A DNA stretch of 64,000 bases from CAVWSM01 sp963757805 (GTDB lineage Bacteria > Actinomycetota > Actinomycetes > Jiangellales > Jiangellaceae): positions 183,181 through 247,180 of the forward strand of contig CAVWSM010000019.1 in the NCBI GenBank assembly GCA_963757805.1, in the 5' to 3' direction. The translations under genes were made by a program, and so were the position numbers. This document shows, one piece after another, positions 18,607 to 27,796 of the stretch. Every line of letters begins with the position of its first letter. The stretch's first letter is position 1. The notes under the pieces were generated by a model that ran no database searches, was not told the origin of the DNA, and worked only from the letters and a program-made list of their open reading frames with translations.

Positions 18607-19351
18607 TGCCGTCAACCCAGCGGGCGATCGCGCCCTGCACGTCTGTCGCCGCGTCGATCACCGGGTCGTTCGCCGCCGCGCCGCGCGACAGGCGGATCTC
18701 GTACAGCCCGTAGTACGTGACGTACGCGCCCGCGACCAGCAACAGCACACCGCTGATGCGCCCGATGTACGGGACGATTCGGCGCACCTGTCGCACGATG
18801 CCGTCCTGCGCCAGCGCCACCGCGAGACTGAGGACGCCGACGACGAGCCCCATGCCGAGTGCGTACGCGACGTACACAGCGAGTCCGTCCAGCACGCCTT
18901 CGGCGCGGAACGTGCTAGTCGTCACAGCGAGGAACGGCGCGACCGTACAGGACAGCGACGCGACCGCGTAGGCGACGCCATACAGCAGCATCGACCACCC
19001 TCCGCCGGTGGGCGCCGCACCACGCACATGCGGCAAACGCAGCACCACGTCATGACCCGAGAGCAGCCAGATCCCCAGCAACACCAAGGCAATCCCGATG
19101 ACAACCGTTGCCCACGAGAGCGCGGTGCCAAGCGACAAGGCCAATGGCACGACCACCAGTCCGAAGGCGCCGAACACGAGGACGAACCCCGCTGTCATCG
19201 CGCCCGTGGCCAGCAGTGCTCGCGGCACCGGACGCCCGCTGTCACTGCGAGTGATGAGCAGTGTGAGGTAGGCGGGCAGCAGTGCGAAGCCGCACGGATT
19301 GAGCGCCGCCAGCGTGCCGGCGGACAACGCGAGCAGCAGTCGGTCGTTCAC
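18461..19351 (-). CDS. ccdA: CcdA-type thiol-disulfide electron transporter
   Basis: 296 residues, six or seven hydrophobic segments. The redox cysteines are in TLAALNPCGFALLPAYL (helix 1) and VASLSCTVAPFLAV (helix 4), the CcdA/DsbD-beta pattern. It moves reducing equivalents across the membrane to a periplasmic thioredoxin. ATG at 19351 overlaps the stop of the TlpA-like gene by ATGA, so the two form an operon and a likely redox pair. Confidence 0.9.
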   Translation of the reverse strand: MNDRLLLALSAGTLAALNPCGFALLPAYLTLLITRSDSGRPVPRALLATGAMTAGFVLVFGAFGLVVVPLALSLGTALSWATVVIGIALVLLGIWLLSGHDVVLRLPHVRGAAPTGGGWSMLLYGVAYAVASLSCTVAPFLAVTTSTFRAEGVLDGLAVYVAYALGMGLVVGVLSLAVALAQDGIVRQVRRIVPYIGRISGVLLLVAGAYVTYYGLYEIRLSRGAAANDPVIDAATDVQGAIARWVDGINAWTLVAAMLVLVGAGVLLRLTRRPGGAAGSNTQRSSSHRPASRSGR

Positions 19352-19978
19352 AGCCTGAAGTGTTCTCGCGCGATGGCCTCGATGTCCGGGTCGGCGCCGT
19401 ATGCCTCGACCGCACGGACGTCGCCCGCGGCGGAAATCAGCACGAACGTGTCTTGCTGCGTCACGCCGAACCGTGTGTAGACCGCGCCATCGGTGTCGGC
19501 CACGTGCAACAGCGACGCGGTGCCGCTGTCGTCGACGAACGATCGCATGTCGTCCGCGTTGCCGGAAAGGCCACCGACGCCGACTACCCGCGCGCCGTCA
19601 CCCAGCGTGCTTGCCAGCGCGGCGACGTCTCCACCTGCGGCCTTGCAGATTGGACACCACGGCGCCCAGAACCAGAGCACCGCATTCGTCCCCGCCAGCG
19701 ACGCGCCGTCAAAGCTGGCGCCGTCAACGGTCGTGGCGGTGAACTGGAGGATCTCCGGTACGGCTGGTGGGGCGGGTACGGCGGGCGCCGGGCCGCTGGT
19801 GGCGGGGGCCGTGGGCGTCGGCTGGCTCGAAGGATGCCGCCGGCGGCTCAGACTCGCTGGTCGCCGCAGTGTCCGACCCCGACCCGCAGCCGACGAGTAG
19901 CCCGGGAATCGCGACCGCGACCAGGGCGTTCCGCGTATGGCGTAAACGTCCTGACGCACCCGCCGGCGAAGGTCTCAC
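19348..19978 (-). CDS. TlpA-like thioredoxin lipoprotein (frameshift near 19830)
   Basis: GTG at 19978 leads to RLRHTRNALVAVAIPGLLVG with lipobox LLVGC, a Ser/Pro-rich spacer, one surplus base near 19830, then a redoxin domain: VDGASFDGASLAG, NAVLWFWAPWCPICKA with the CPIC active site, and a stop at 19348. The protein would be an outer-face lipoprotein reduced by the overlapping ccdA product. Confidence 0.8.
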
Positions 19979-20040
19979 ATCCCTATCCTGGCTGAAGTGT
20001 GACGATGGACTTCTAACAAGACAGTGACAAGGAGACGACC

Positions 20041-20970
20041 GTGGCCGCGCCCGCTGAGCTCTACCGGTTCGAGCCGGGGGAGCCGCCGGGGTCGTACCCG
20101 ATTCTCGTGCACAGCTTCTGGGGCTTCCTGGACGCCGGCGGTGCCGGACGCTTGGCCGTACGGCACCTGCTCGACACCCTCGACAACCGGGTGATCGCAC
20201 GGTTCGACCTCGACTCGGTGCTCGACTACCGCGCCCGGCGACCGCGGATGGTCTTTGATGCCGACCACTACGCAGAGGTCGACATGCCCGAGCTGCTGCT
20301 GCACGAGGTGCGCGATGTCACGGGCGCTGCGTTCCTGGTGCTCGCCGGACCCGAGCCCGACTTCCGGTGGGATGCGTTCACGTCCGCAGTGATCGAGCTG
20401 GTCGACAAGCTCGATGTCGAGCTTGTCGTGGGCCTGGCCGCCGTGCCGTGGCCGGCACCACACACGAGGCCCATCGCGCTGACCGCGCACGGCACCAGCC
20501 GCGGGCTCATCGAGGGCCACCTGCCGTGGGTGGGCACGATGGAGGTGCCCGGCAGCGTCAACGGCCTGCTCGAGCTCCGGCTCGGTAAGGCGGGCAAGGA
20601 CGCAATGGGGTTCGCCGCGCACGTACCGCACTACCTGTCGCAGCTCGACCACCCGCGCGCCGCGGTTGCGCTGCTCGAGGCGGTGTCGGCCCAAACCGGG
20701 CTGGTGTTCTCGCTAGACGGACTGCGTGAAGCCGCCGAGCGCGTCGACGCCGAGGTTGCCGCGCAGGTGGGGCAGTCGGAGGAGAACCTCAGTCAAGTCC
20801 AGGCGCTCGAGGCGCAGTACGACGCGCTCGTCGAGTCGCGCACCGGCGCATCGCCGGGCGTCCCGGAGGGACCGCTGCCGAGCGCCGACGAGATCGCCGC
20901 ACAGGTCGAGCAGTTCCTCGCCGACCTCGATCGCGGCAACGGCGACGAGGGCGGCGGTTCGCGCTCCTGA
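20041..20970 (+). CDS. PAC2 family protein (proteasome assembly chaperone-like)
   Basis: 309 residues from a GTG at 20041 with AAGGAG upstream. Typical PAC2 blocks include LVHSFWGFLDAGGAG, DVTGAAFLVLAGPEPDFRW, and ALTAHGTSRGLI. The C-terminal 60 residues form a charged helical tail. PAC2 proteins are common in proteasome-containing actinomycetes, but a chaperone role is unproven for this subgroup. Confidence 0.88.
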   Translation: MAAPAELYRFEPGEPPGSYPILVHSFWGFLDAGGAGRLAVRHLLDTLDNRVIARFDLDSVLDYRARRPRMVFDADHYAEVDMPELLLHEVRDVTGAAFLVLAGPEPDFRWDAFTSAVIELVDKLDVELVVGLAAVPWPAPHTRPIALTAHGTSRGLIEGHLPWVGTMEVPGSVNGLLELRLGKAGKDAMGFAAHVPHYLSQLDHPRAAVALLEAVSAQTGLVFSLDGLREAAERVDAEVAAQVGQSEENLSQVQALEAQYDALVESRTGASPGVPEGPLPSADEIAAQVEQFLADLDRGNGDEGGGSRS

Positions 20971-21193
20971 GATCGCGTCGGCGAGGAGTGTCGCTTCAGC
21001 ACGCGGTGACTTCGTCCTGTCTGGCACACCGCTGGTCAACTTTGTGACCTGAGTGGAACACCCTCCGGAGCGACCCCGGTCCCGCACTCCGGGGAAGGCA
21101 CTGAGAATGACCACGTCCAGCAGGTCTCGCCCCGCGATGACAGGCATGCAGGCCTAGTGTTGCGGGGCAAAGCCTGTTGAAGGGGGTCGGCGG

Positions 21194-22070
21194 TTGCCTC
21201 GGACGTTGGCCGATGTCGCGGCTGAGCTGTACGCGCTCCGCCCGGAGGAGTTCGTCACCCGGCGCACCGAGGAGGCCAAGGCCGCCCGAGCGGATGGCGA
21301 CCGCGCCCTGGCCGCGTCGATCGGCACGCTACGCAGGCCGACGGTGAGCGCCTGGGTGCTCAACCAGTTCGTACGGTCAAACGGCGACGTCGTCGAGCAG
21401 ATCACGGCCCTCGGCAAGGACCTGCGCGAGGCGGAGTCGGCGATGAGTGCCGACGATCTGCGCCGGTTGTCCACAGCACGCAATCAGCTCGTGGAATCCC
21501 TCACCCACGAGGCGGTGCGCGAGGCGGATGTCGACAACCCGGCGGCGTCGCTCGTCGACGAAGTGCGCTCCACGCTTGCCGCCGCCGTCGCGGACCAGTC
21601 TGTCGCCGAGGCACTGGCGAGCGGCGCGCTGGTCAAGGCAGCGGTGTGGAGCGGGTTCGGGGCCACGGATCCCGAAGAGCTTGCGCCCGTACGGCCTGCG
21701 CCGCCGCAGCCCCGAGCGCGCCGAACGAAGGCCGCCGAGCGCGCCGCCTGAGTCGAAGACCGCAACTGCAACGCGTACGACATCAACGGCCGCAGACCGA
21801 CGCGCCCGACGCACCGAAGAGCTGCGCGCGCGGCTGGACGAGGCGGCCGCCCAGCTGACGGAGGCCCAGGACGACCTCCAGTCCGCGACCGACGACGAGC
21901 AGCAGCTGGAAGAGCGCATCGCGGAGATCCGCACCGAGCTGGCCGAGGCGCTCGCCGCTCTCAAGCAGGCGCAGGAAGCATCCCGCCGGGCCCGCCGACA
22001 GCTCGGCAACGCCGAGCGCGAGCACCAGTCAGCGACCAAGGCGCTGGAACGCCACGAAGCGCAGGCCTGA
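21194..22070 (+). CDS. Conserved hypothetical with C-terminal coiled coil (frameshift near 21745)
   Basis: TTG at 21194 with AAGGGGG upstream. The N-terminal part (LADVAAELYALRPEEFVTRR, RRPTVSAWVLNQFVR) is a globular helical domain. After one surplus base near 21745 the frame gives a long coiled coil (EELRARLDEAAAQLTEAQDD through ALERHEAQA). About 290 residues in all. I know this arrangement from actinomycete genomes but not a function. Confidence 0.6.
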
Positions 22071-22102
22071 AACCGTCAGGTCCGGCTGGAAGAGTAGTTG
22101 GC

Positions 22103-23291
22103 ATGGCTCACGCGACCCTGCGCATCACTACCGAGCAACGACGTGCGCGTCTGGGTCGCCGCCACTTTCTCGCCCCCGGCCACGCAGCAAGCGACCCAGT
22201 CGAGCTGACCCGCGGCCTGGTGGCCCTGCATGCGACCGACCCCTCGACAGTGCACGTGTCGGCGGCGGTGCGCATGGGCATGCAGCCGGTGTCGGTGCTG
22301 GATGACGCGCTCTACGAGCAGCGCACGCTGATCCGCATGCTTGGCATGCGTCGCACGCTGTTCATCGTGCCGGACGACTTCGCCGGCATTGTGCAGACGT
22401 CGAGCACCGATGCAGTCGCGGCGACGCACCGCAAGCGACTGCTCAAGATGCTCGCCGACGCGGGGGCCGGCGGCGACGACTGGCTGCGCAAGGTCGAGGA
22501 GGCTACGCACGACGCGCTGCTCGAGATGGGTCACGCGACGGGGCAACAGCTGTCTGCCGCGGTGCCGTTGCTGCAGACCAAGCTCCATCTCAACGTCGGC
22601 AAGAAGTACGAGTCCATCGGCAACATCACGACTCAGGTGCTCACCCTGATGGCTGCCGAGGGACACATCGTGCGCGGCCGACCCAAGGGCACGTGGATCA
22701 GCAGCCAGTACGACTGGTGGCCGGTCGAGGCCTGGCTGCCCGGTGGCATTCCTCGGCCACCCGCGGAGGAGGCCCGCGAGGAGCTGGTCAGGGCATGGCT
22801 AGCGCGATTCGGCCCCGCGACGATCGCGGACATCAAGTGGTGGACGGGATGGACGCTCGGCCAGACGCGGGCCGCGGTCGCCGCGCTGGACACGGTGCCG
22901 GTGGCGTTCGACGACGGCTCGACCGGCATCGTGCTCGCGGACGACACCGAGGACGAGCCAGCACCGGAGCCCTGGGTCGCGCTGCTGCCCGGGCTCGACC
23001 CGACGGTCATGGGCTGGACCGAGCGCGACTGGTACCTGCGGCCCGAGGACCGATCCAGCCTGTTCGACACCGCGGGCAACGCCGGACCGACGATCTGGTG
23101 CGACGGGCGCATCGTCGGTGGCTGGACACAGCGCGCCGATGGCGAGGTCGTCACGCGGCTGCTCGACAAGGTCGACCGGTCCGCACGCAAGGCGATCGAC
23201 GTGGCCGCCGACACGATGTCACGAGTGGATGGCCGGCGTACGCGTCGCCGGGCGGTTCCCGTCCCCGATGGAGAAGGAGATCCTCGGCTGA
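22103..23291 (+). CDS. Winged-helix DNA-binding protein of the HTH_42 (YcaQ/AlkZ-like) family
   Basis: ATG at 22103. LRITTEQRRARLGRRHFLA and DPVELTRGLVALHATDPSTV are the family's N-terminal signature; MRRTLFIVPDD, RFGPATIADIKWWTGW and LLPGLDPTVMGW follow. Relatives YcaQ and AlkZ are DNA glycosylases that unhook interstrand crosslinks; whether this member has that activity is unknown. Near 23220 the frame slips by one surplus base and the expected tail EWMAGVRVAGRFPSPMEKEI ends at 23291. Reading on without the slip gives a stop at 23305. A 5' fragment of a second copy lies in segment B. Confidence 0.8.
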
Positions 23292-23301
23292 AGCCAGGTT
23301 C

Positions 23302-23700
23302 CTAGCTGGAAGCGGCCTTCACTGCCAGCACCGGGCAGTCCGCGTCGAGCAGGATCCGTTGGGCCGTACTCCCGAAGAGCAGCTTGCCGGTGGGAGTACG
23401 CCGCCGGATGCCGATCACGATGAGGCTGGCCTGCGTCATGATCGCCGCGTCCACGACCTCGTCCGCCGCTTCACGACCCCGTACGCGTTGAACGACGTCG
23501 TACGACACTCCGGCTCCATCGAGCTGGCCTCGCAGTTCCTTGACCTGCGCGTCGGAGGCGAAGTGCTCGTCGACGTAGGCGTCGCCGCGCGAGCTGTTGA
23601 CCACGAGCAACGGTTCGTCCCGGCGCCGCGACTCCTCGATTGCGGCATCGACCGCGGCCTCGCCCTGTGGCGTCGGGACGTAGCCCACGACGATCGTCAC
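23302..23700 (-). CDS. Universal stress protein (UspA domain)
   Basis: 132 residues from an ATG at 23700. Starts MTIVVGYVPTPQGEAAVDAA and ends with the ATP-binding signature GIRRRTPTGKLLFGSTAQ plus DADCPVLAVK. Single Usp domain. It is convergent with the HTH_42 gene and may not be linked to the two-component genes upstream. Confidence 0.9.
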   Translation of the reverse strand: MTIVVGYVPTPQGEAAVDAAIEESRRRDEPLLVVNSSRGDAYVDEHFASDAQVKELRGQLDGAGVSYDVVQRVRGREAADEVVDAAIMTQASLIVIGIRRRTPTGKLLFGSTAQRILLDADCPVLAVKAASS

Positions 23701-23782
23701 GATCGACCTCCCTACACGTTCAGTCGGATCGCCATCATGGCGCGGCTCGCGGACGCCGTGACCGTTGCGGTGGTAGTGGACC

Positions 23783-24509
23783 TTACGGACGTTGTGGTCG
23801 CGCGGACTCGGTGGCGGCGCCCGACCGCGGCGCGTCCGTGCGGCTGAGGAAGCGACGCTCCGGTCGTCCCGTGGAGCCGTACTTCAACTTGACCACGGCC
23901 ACCCCGTCCGCCACCAGGTGCTCGAGGTAACGCCGGGCACTAACCCGGGACAGGCCGGTGCGCTCCGCGCATTCGGTGGCCGACAGCCCCTGCTCGCCGG
24001 CATCGGCAAGCGCGGCGCGCACCACGACCGCCGTCTCCACGCTCAGGCCCTTGGGGAGCTGCACCTTGGCTGCGCCCGTGGTCGAGCCCAGCATGCGGTC
24101 GACGTGCTCCTGCTCGACCTCTCGAAGTGCCGACAGCTCCGCGTGCCGCGCGGCGTACTCCTCCAGTCGCCGGGCAAGCGTCTCGCGCTCGAACGGCTTG
24201 ACGAGGTAGTGCAAGGCGCCGCCGCGGAGGGCTCGCTTGAGGTTGTCGACATCGCGTGCCGCCGTCACAAAGATGACGTCGACATCGTGGCTCGCCGCAC
24301 GGATCCGGTCGAGCACCTCGAGGCCTGTCATGTCGGGCATGTAGATGTCGAGCAGGACGAGATCCGGCTCGCAGCTGGTCGATGGCGGCAAGCGCGTCCG
24401 TGCCCGTGTGTGCGAGGCCGACCACGGTGAAGCCCGGTGTGCGCGAGACGAAAGCCGAATGCACCTTGGCAACCATGAAGTCGTCGTCCACGACGAGCAC
24501 ACGAATCAC
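23783..24509 (-). CDS. Response regulator of the DcuR/CitB type (frameshift near 24370)
   Basis: ATG at 24509 gives the receiver start MIRVLVVDDDFMVAKVHSAF with the acidic pair. One surplus base near 24370 moves the frame to EPDLVLLDIYMPDMTGLEVL with the phospho-acceptor Asp, FVTAARD and the switch Lys in YLVKPFERE. The C-terminal HTH is LSATECAERTGLSRVSARRY. ATGA overlap with the kinase gene upstream. It should activate the divergent tctCBA operon in response to a tricarboxylate or dicarboxylate. Confidence 0.85.
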
Positions 24510-26092
24510 GTCCGCACCTCCAGGCGTTCCGGCAGGGTGGCGACGAACACTGCGCCTTCGTCGTTGGACACGGAGACCGAGCCGTCGCGACGCGCGCAGA
24601 CAAGGTGTACGAGGGCCAGGCCGATGCCGCGCGCATCACGCTCGCCCTTGGTGGTCACGCCTCGACGGAAGATCTCGTCCACGAGCTCGCTCGGCACACC
24701 CGGCCCGGAGTCGCCCACTGTCACCCGCACGACGCCGTCCACCTGGAGCAGCCCCACCCGTACCCAGGGATCAGTCGTGCCGGCGACGGCGTCGAACGCG
24801 TTGTCGACCAGGTTGCCCACCACGGTTGCCGCATCGGCTGACAGCCGGTCGTCGAGTCGGCCCAGAGACGTGCTCGGGTCGATCTGGAAGTCCACTCCGA
24901 GCTCGGATGCCTGGCTGGCCTTGGCGACGAGCAATGCCGCCAGGGAGGCGTCCTGGACGCGGGCCGTGACTTCCGCGATGAGCTCCGAATGTGCGGAGCT
25001 GATGCGCTGCACGAAGCGCACGGCCTCGTCGTACTCACCGAGCTCGATGAGACCGGAGATGGTGTGCAGCCGGTTGCTGAACTCGTGCGCCTGGGCGCGA
25101 AGGGTGTCCGTAGCGTGCTTGTTGACGTCGAGCTCGGCCTGCAGCTCGAGCAGCTCAGTGCGGTCGCGCAGAGTTGTGACCGAGCCGATGCGACGGCCGT
25201 GGCTGGTGATGGGCATGCGGTTGAGCACGAGGACCTGCCCGGCCACCGACACCGCACGGTCCGTCGCGCCGTCGGCGTCGGTCAGCGCGGCGCGCATGTC
25301 GCCTGTCACGCCCAGCTGGTCGAGCGTCTGGCCCACCGCTCCCGGAGGCAGCGACAGCAGGCGCAGCGCCTCGTCGTTGACAAGCGTCACTCGGTCCTGC
25401 GGGTCCAGCGCGAGCACGCCCTCCTTGATGCCGTGCAGCAGTGCCTCGCGGTGCTCGACGAGCCCGGTGATCTCCGGCGGCTCGAGCCCGAGCGTCTGCC
25501 GCTTGACCCGCCGTGCGATGAGCAGCGATCCGAGCACGCCGACGATGGTCGCGAAGCCGAGGTAGGTAAGCAGGTTCGGCGTGGCATCGCGAAGTCCGTC
25601 GGCGAAATCGGGGATGTCTCGACCGACAGCAACGAGCCCGACGACTTCGGGACTGGACAGCTGGAACACGGGCCGCATGGAGACGATCTCGCGATGCCCT
25701 TGGGAGTCGGTGCGTGTTCCTTGCCAGCCCCGTCCTTCGAGCACGGGTATCCCGGCAAGGTCGAGCTCGGTGTCCAGCTGCGCAGGATCAGGGGAAGCGA
25801 CGATCGTGCCGTCGGCCTTCGCCACCACGACGGAGCCGGAGCCGGAGACCCTCCGGTTGTTCTCGGCAAACGCCTGCACGAACCTCTCGTTGTCGGTGTC
25901 GAGCGCGGTACGGAGGCTGTTGGAGGCGGCCATCGTCTCCGCGATGGCAGTCGCCCGCCGACCCTCGGTCTCCCGTGACCGCTGCGTCGACTGCGCAACC
26001 GACACGCCCGCCACTGCGACGAGCACGATGGTGATCACGACGAGCTGCAGTGCGAGGAGCTGGCCGGTGAGGGTGAGATGACGTCGGCGCAT
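24506..26092 (-). CDS. Sensor histidine kinase of the CitA/DcuS family
   Basis: 528 residues from an ATG at 26092 preceded by GGGAGG. Order: transmembrane helix (about 10-32), periplasmic Cache/PAS sensor (TALDTDNERFVQAFAENN, SMRPVFQL), second helix (LLTYLGFATIVGVLGSLLIA), cytoplasmic PAS (GIKEGVLALDPQDRVTLVND), the phospho-acceptor box RAQAHEFSNRLHTISGL, and an ATPase domain (NLVDNAFDAV, GDSGPGV, GIGLALVH). This subfamily senses citrate or C4 acids. It overlaps the response regulator by 4 bp and faces tctC. Confidence 0.9.
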   Translation of the reverse strand: MRRRHLTLTGQLLALQLVVITIVLVAVAGVSVAQSTQRSRETEGRRATAIAETMAASNSLRTALDTDNERFVQAFAENNRRVSGSGSVVVAKADGTIVASPDPAQLDTELDLAGIPVLEGRGWQGTRTDSQGHREIVSMRPVFQLSSPEVVGLVAVGRDIPDFADGLRDATPNLLTYLGFATIVGVLGSLLIARRVKRQTLGLEPPEITGLVEHREALLHGIKEGVLALDPQDRVTLVNDEALRLLSLPPGAVGQTLDQLGVTGDMRAALTDADGATDRAVSVAGQVLVLNRMPITSHGRRIGSVTTLRDRTELLELQAELDVNKHATDTLRAQAHEFSNRLHTISGLIELGEYDEAVRFVQRISSAHSELIAEVTARVQDASLAALLVAKASQASELGVDFQIDPSTSLGRLDDRLSADAATVVGNLVDNAFDAVAGTTDPWVRVGLLQVDGVVRVTVGDSGPGVPSELVDEIFRRGVTTKGERDARGIGLALVHLVCARRDGSVSVSNDEGAVFVATLPERLEVRT

Positions 26093-26160
26093 CCGCCCTC
26101 CCATCCGGTCCGGACTGACCCTGGCCGCAGTGCCGCCTAGGCGCGACCACAACGACCGAA

Positions 26161-26188
26161 AGTGACACTGTCGACACAATCGTGACAC
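26161..26188. promoter_or_regulatory. Possible operator between the two-component genes and tctCBA
   Basis: The 189-bp divergent region holds two GTGACAC boxes (26162-26168 and 26182-26188, 20 bp apart) around the palindrome TGTCGACA (26169-26176). Two helical turns between half-sites suits a response-regulator dimer. No direct evidence. Confidence 0.3.
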
Positions 26189-26281
26189 CGACTCGACCGC
26201 GGACCCACTCTCGTGGCACCAAGCGCCGTCATAGGCGCACAACGGACCGGTAACAAGGCCGCGGCCACCTGGAGGTCACCA

Positions 26282-27281
26282 ATGCGTTCGTTCCCAGCAA
26301 GGCTCACCGCCGGAGTGCTCGCCGACGGGCCTGCTTGTCGTCGGCTGCGGCACCACCCGGGACGACGACTCTGCCGGCACGACCGAGTCCGGTCCCGTCG
26401 AGGACCTGCAGATCATGGTCCCCAACTCGCCGGGCAGTGGCTACGACACCACCGCCCGCACGGTCGCGAAGACGCTGGAGGACGCCGACCTGGCCAACGC
26501 CCTGGAGGTCTTCAACCTCGAGGGAGCAGGCGGCACGGTAGGCCTGCAGCGTCTGGTCAACGAGGAGGGTAACGAGGAGCTGCTCATGCAGATGGGCCTC
26601 GGCGTCGTCGGTGCCACGTACACGAACCAGTCCGAGGCGACCCTCGAGGAGACGACGCCCGTCGCGCGCCTCATCGAGGAAGCCGAGGCCGTGGTGGTGC
26701 CGGGCAACTCGCCGTACAACTCGCTCCAGGACTTGATCGATGCGTGGAAGGCCGACCCGGGTGGCGTGCCGGTCGGCGGCGGCTCCAGCCCCGGCGGACC
26801 GGACCACCTGACGCCGATGCTGCTTGCCCAGGAGGTCGGCCTCGACCCCACGACCGTCAACTACGTGGCGTACGACGGGGGCGGCGAGCTCCTCGCCGGG
26901 CTGCTCGGCAGCAAGATCGCCTTTGCCACCACCGGCGTCGGTGAGATCGCGGAGCAGGCCAAGACCGGTGACGTGAAGGTTCTCGCGGTGACAAGCGAGG
27001 AACCGGTCGAGGACGTTGATGCGCCGACGCTGAAGGACGAGGGCGTGGACCTCGTCTTCACCAACTGGCGTGGCATCGTCGCAGCTCCCGGGATCTCCGA
27101 GGAGCGGGCCGACCAGTTCCTCGCCCTGCTCGGTGACATGCACGAGTCCGAGGAGTGGCAGGCGGCCCTCGCAGACAACGGCTGGACCGACGCCTTCGTC
27201 ACCGGCGACGAGTTCAGTACGTTCCTCAAGGACGAAAGCGCCCGTGTGCAGGACGTGCTCTCGGAGCTGGGGCTGACGTGA
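26282..27281 (+). CDS. tctC: Tripartite tricarboxylate transporter substrate-binding protein (frameshift in signal peptide)
   Basis: ATG at 26282 (MRSFPARLTAGVLA) followed by one surplus base near 26320 gives TGLLVVGCGTTRDDDSAGTT with a lipobox, then the TctC fold: IMVPNSPGSGYDTTAR, NLEGAGGTVGLQRLV, VGGGSSPGGPDHLTP and NYVAYDGGGELLAGLLG. It is the extracytoplasmic receptor for a carboxylate and heads the tctCBA operon, overlapping tctB by GTGA. Confidence 0.88.
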
Positions 27282-27796
27282 GCTCCACAGAGGGCGCGAC
27301 CGGGAGCCGCGGTTGGGAGGGCCGCTCCGAGCTCGGAGTGGCCCTCGGGCTTGCCGTCGTCGCGGTCGTGGTGGCCGTCGATGCGCTAACGCTCCCGGAA
27401 AGCTTGACCACGCGCGGCCCGGTGGGGCCGAGGACGGTGCCGCTCGTGGTCGCCGGACTGCTCCTCGTGGTCGCGGTGCTGCTGGCCCGCGACGTGCTGC
27501 GCGGTGGACGCGGCGAACCCGAGGGCGGCGAGGACATCGACCTCACCGGTGGCAGCGACTGGCGGACTATCGGGCTGTTGACGGCGGCTTTCGCCGCCAA
27601 CGCGGTGCTCATCGAGCGTGTCGGGTGGCCGGTGTCGGGCGCCATCCTCTTCTGGGGTGTCGCGTTTGCGCTCGGAAGCCGGCATCACATCCGCAACGCG
27701 GTCATCGCCTTCACCCTTTCGATCGGCACCTGGTACCTGTTCGTGCTCGGCCTCGACGTCAGCCTGCCGGTCGGCATCCTGGACGGAATCCTCTGA
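27278..27796 (+). CDS. tctB: Tripartite tricarboxylate transporter small membrane subunit
   Basis: 172 residues from a GTG at 27278 overlapping the tctC stop. Four hydrophobic segments (ELGVALGLAVVAVVVAVDAL, TVPLVVAGLLLVVAVLLA, TIGLLTAAFAANAVLIERV, AVIAFTLSIGTWYLFVLGL) fit the TctB topology. It ends with TGATG overlap into tctA. Confidence 0.88.
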   Translation: MSSTEGATGSRGWEGRSELGVALGLAVVAVVVAVDALTLPESLTTRGPVGPRTVPLVVAGLLLVVAVLLARDVLRGGRGEPEGGEDIDLTGGSDWRTIGLLTAAFAANAVLIERVGWPVSGAILFWGVAFALGSRHHIRNAVIAFTLSIGTWYLFVLGLDVSLPVGILDGIL

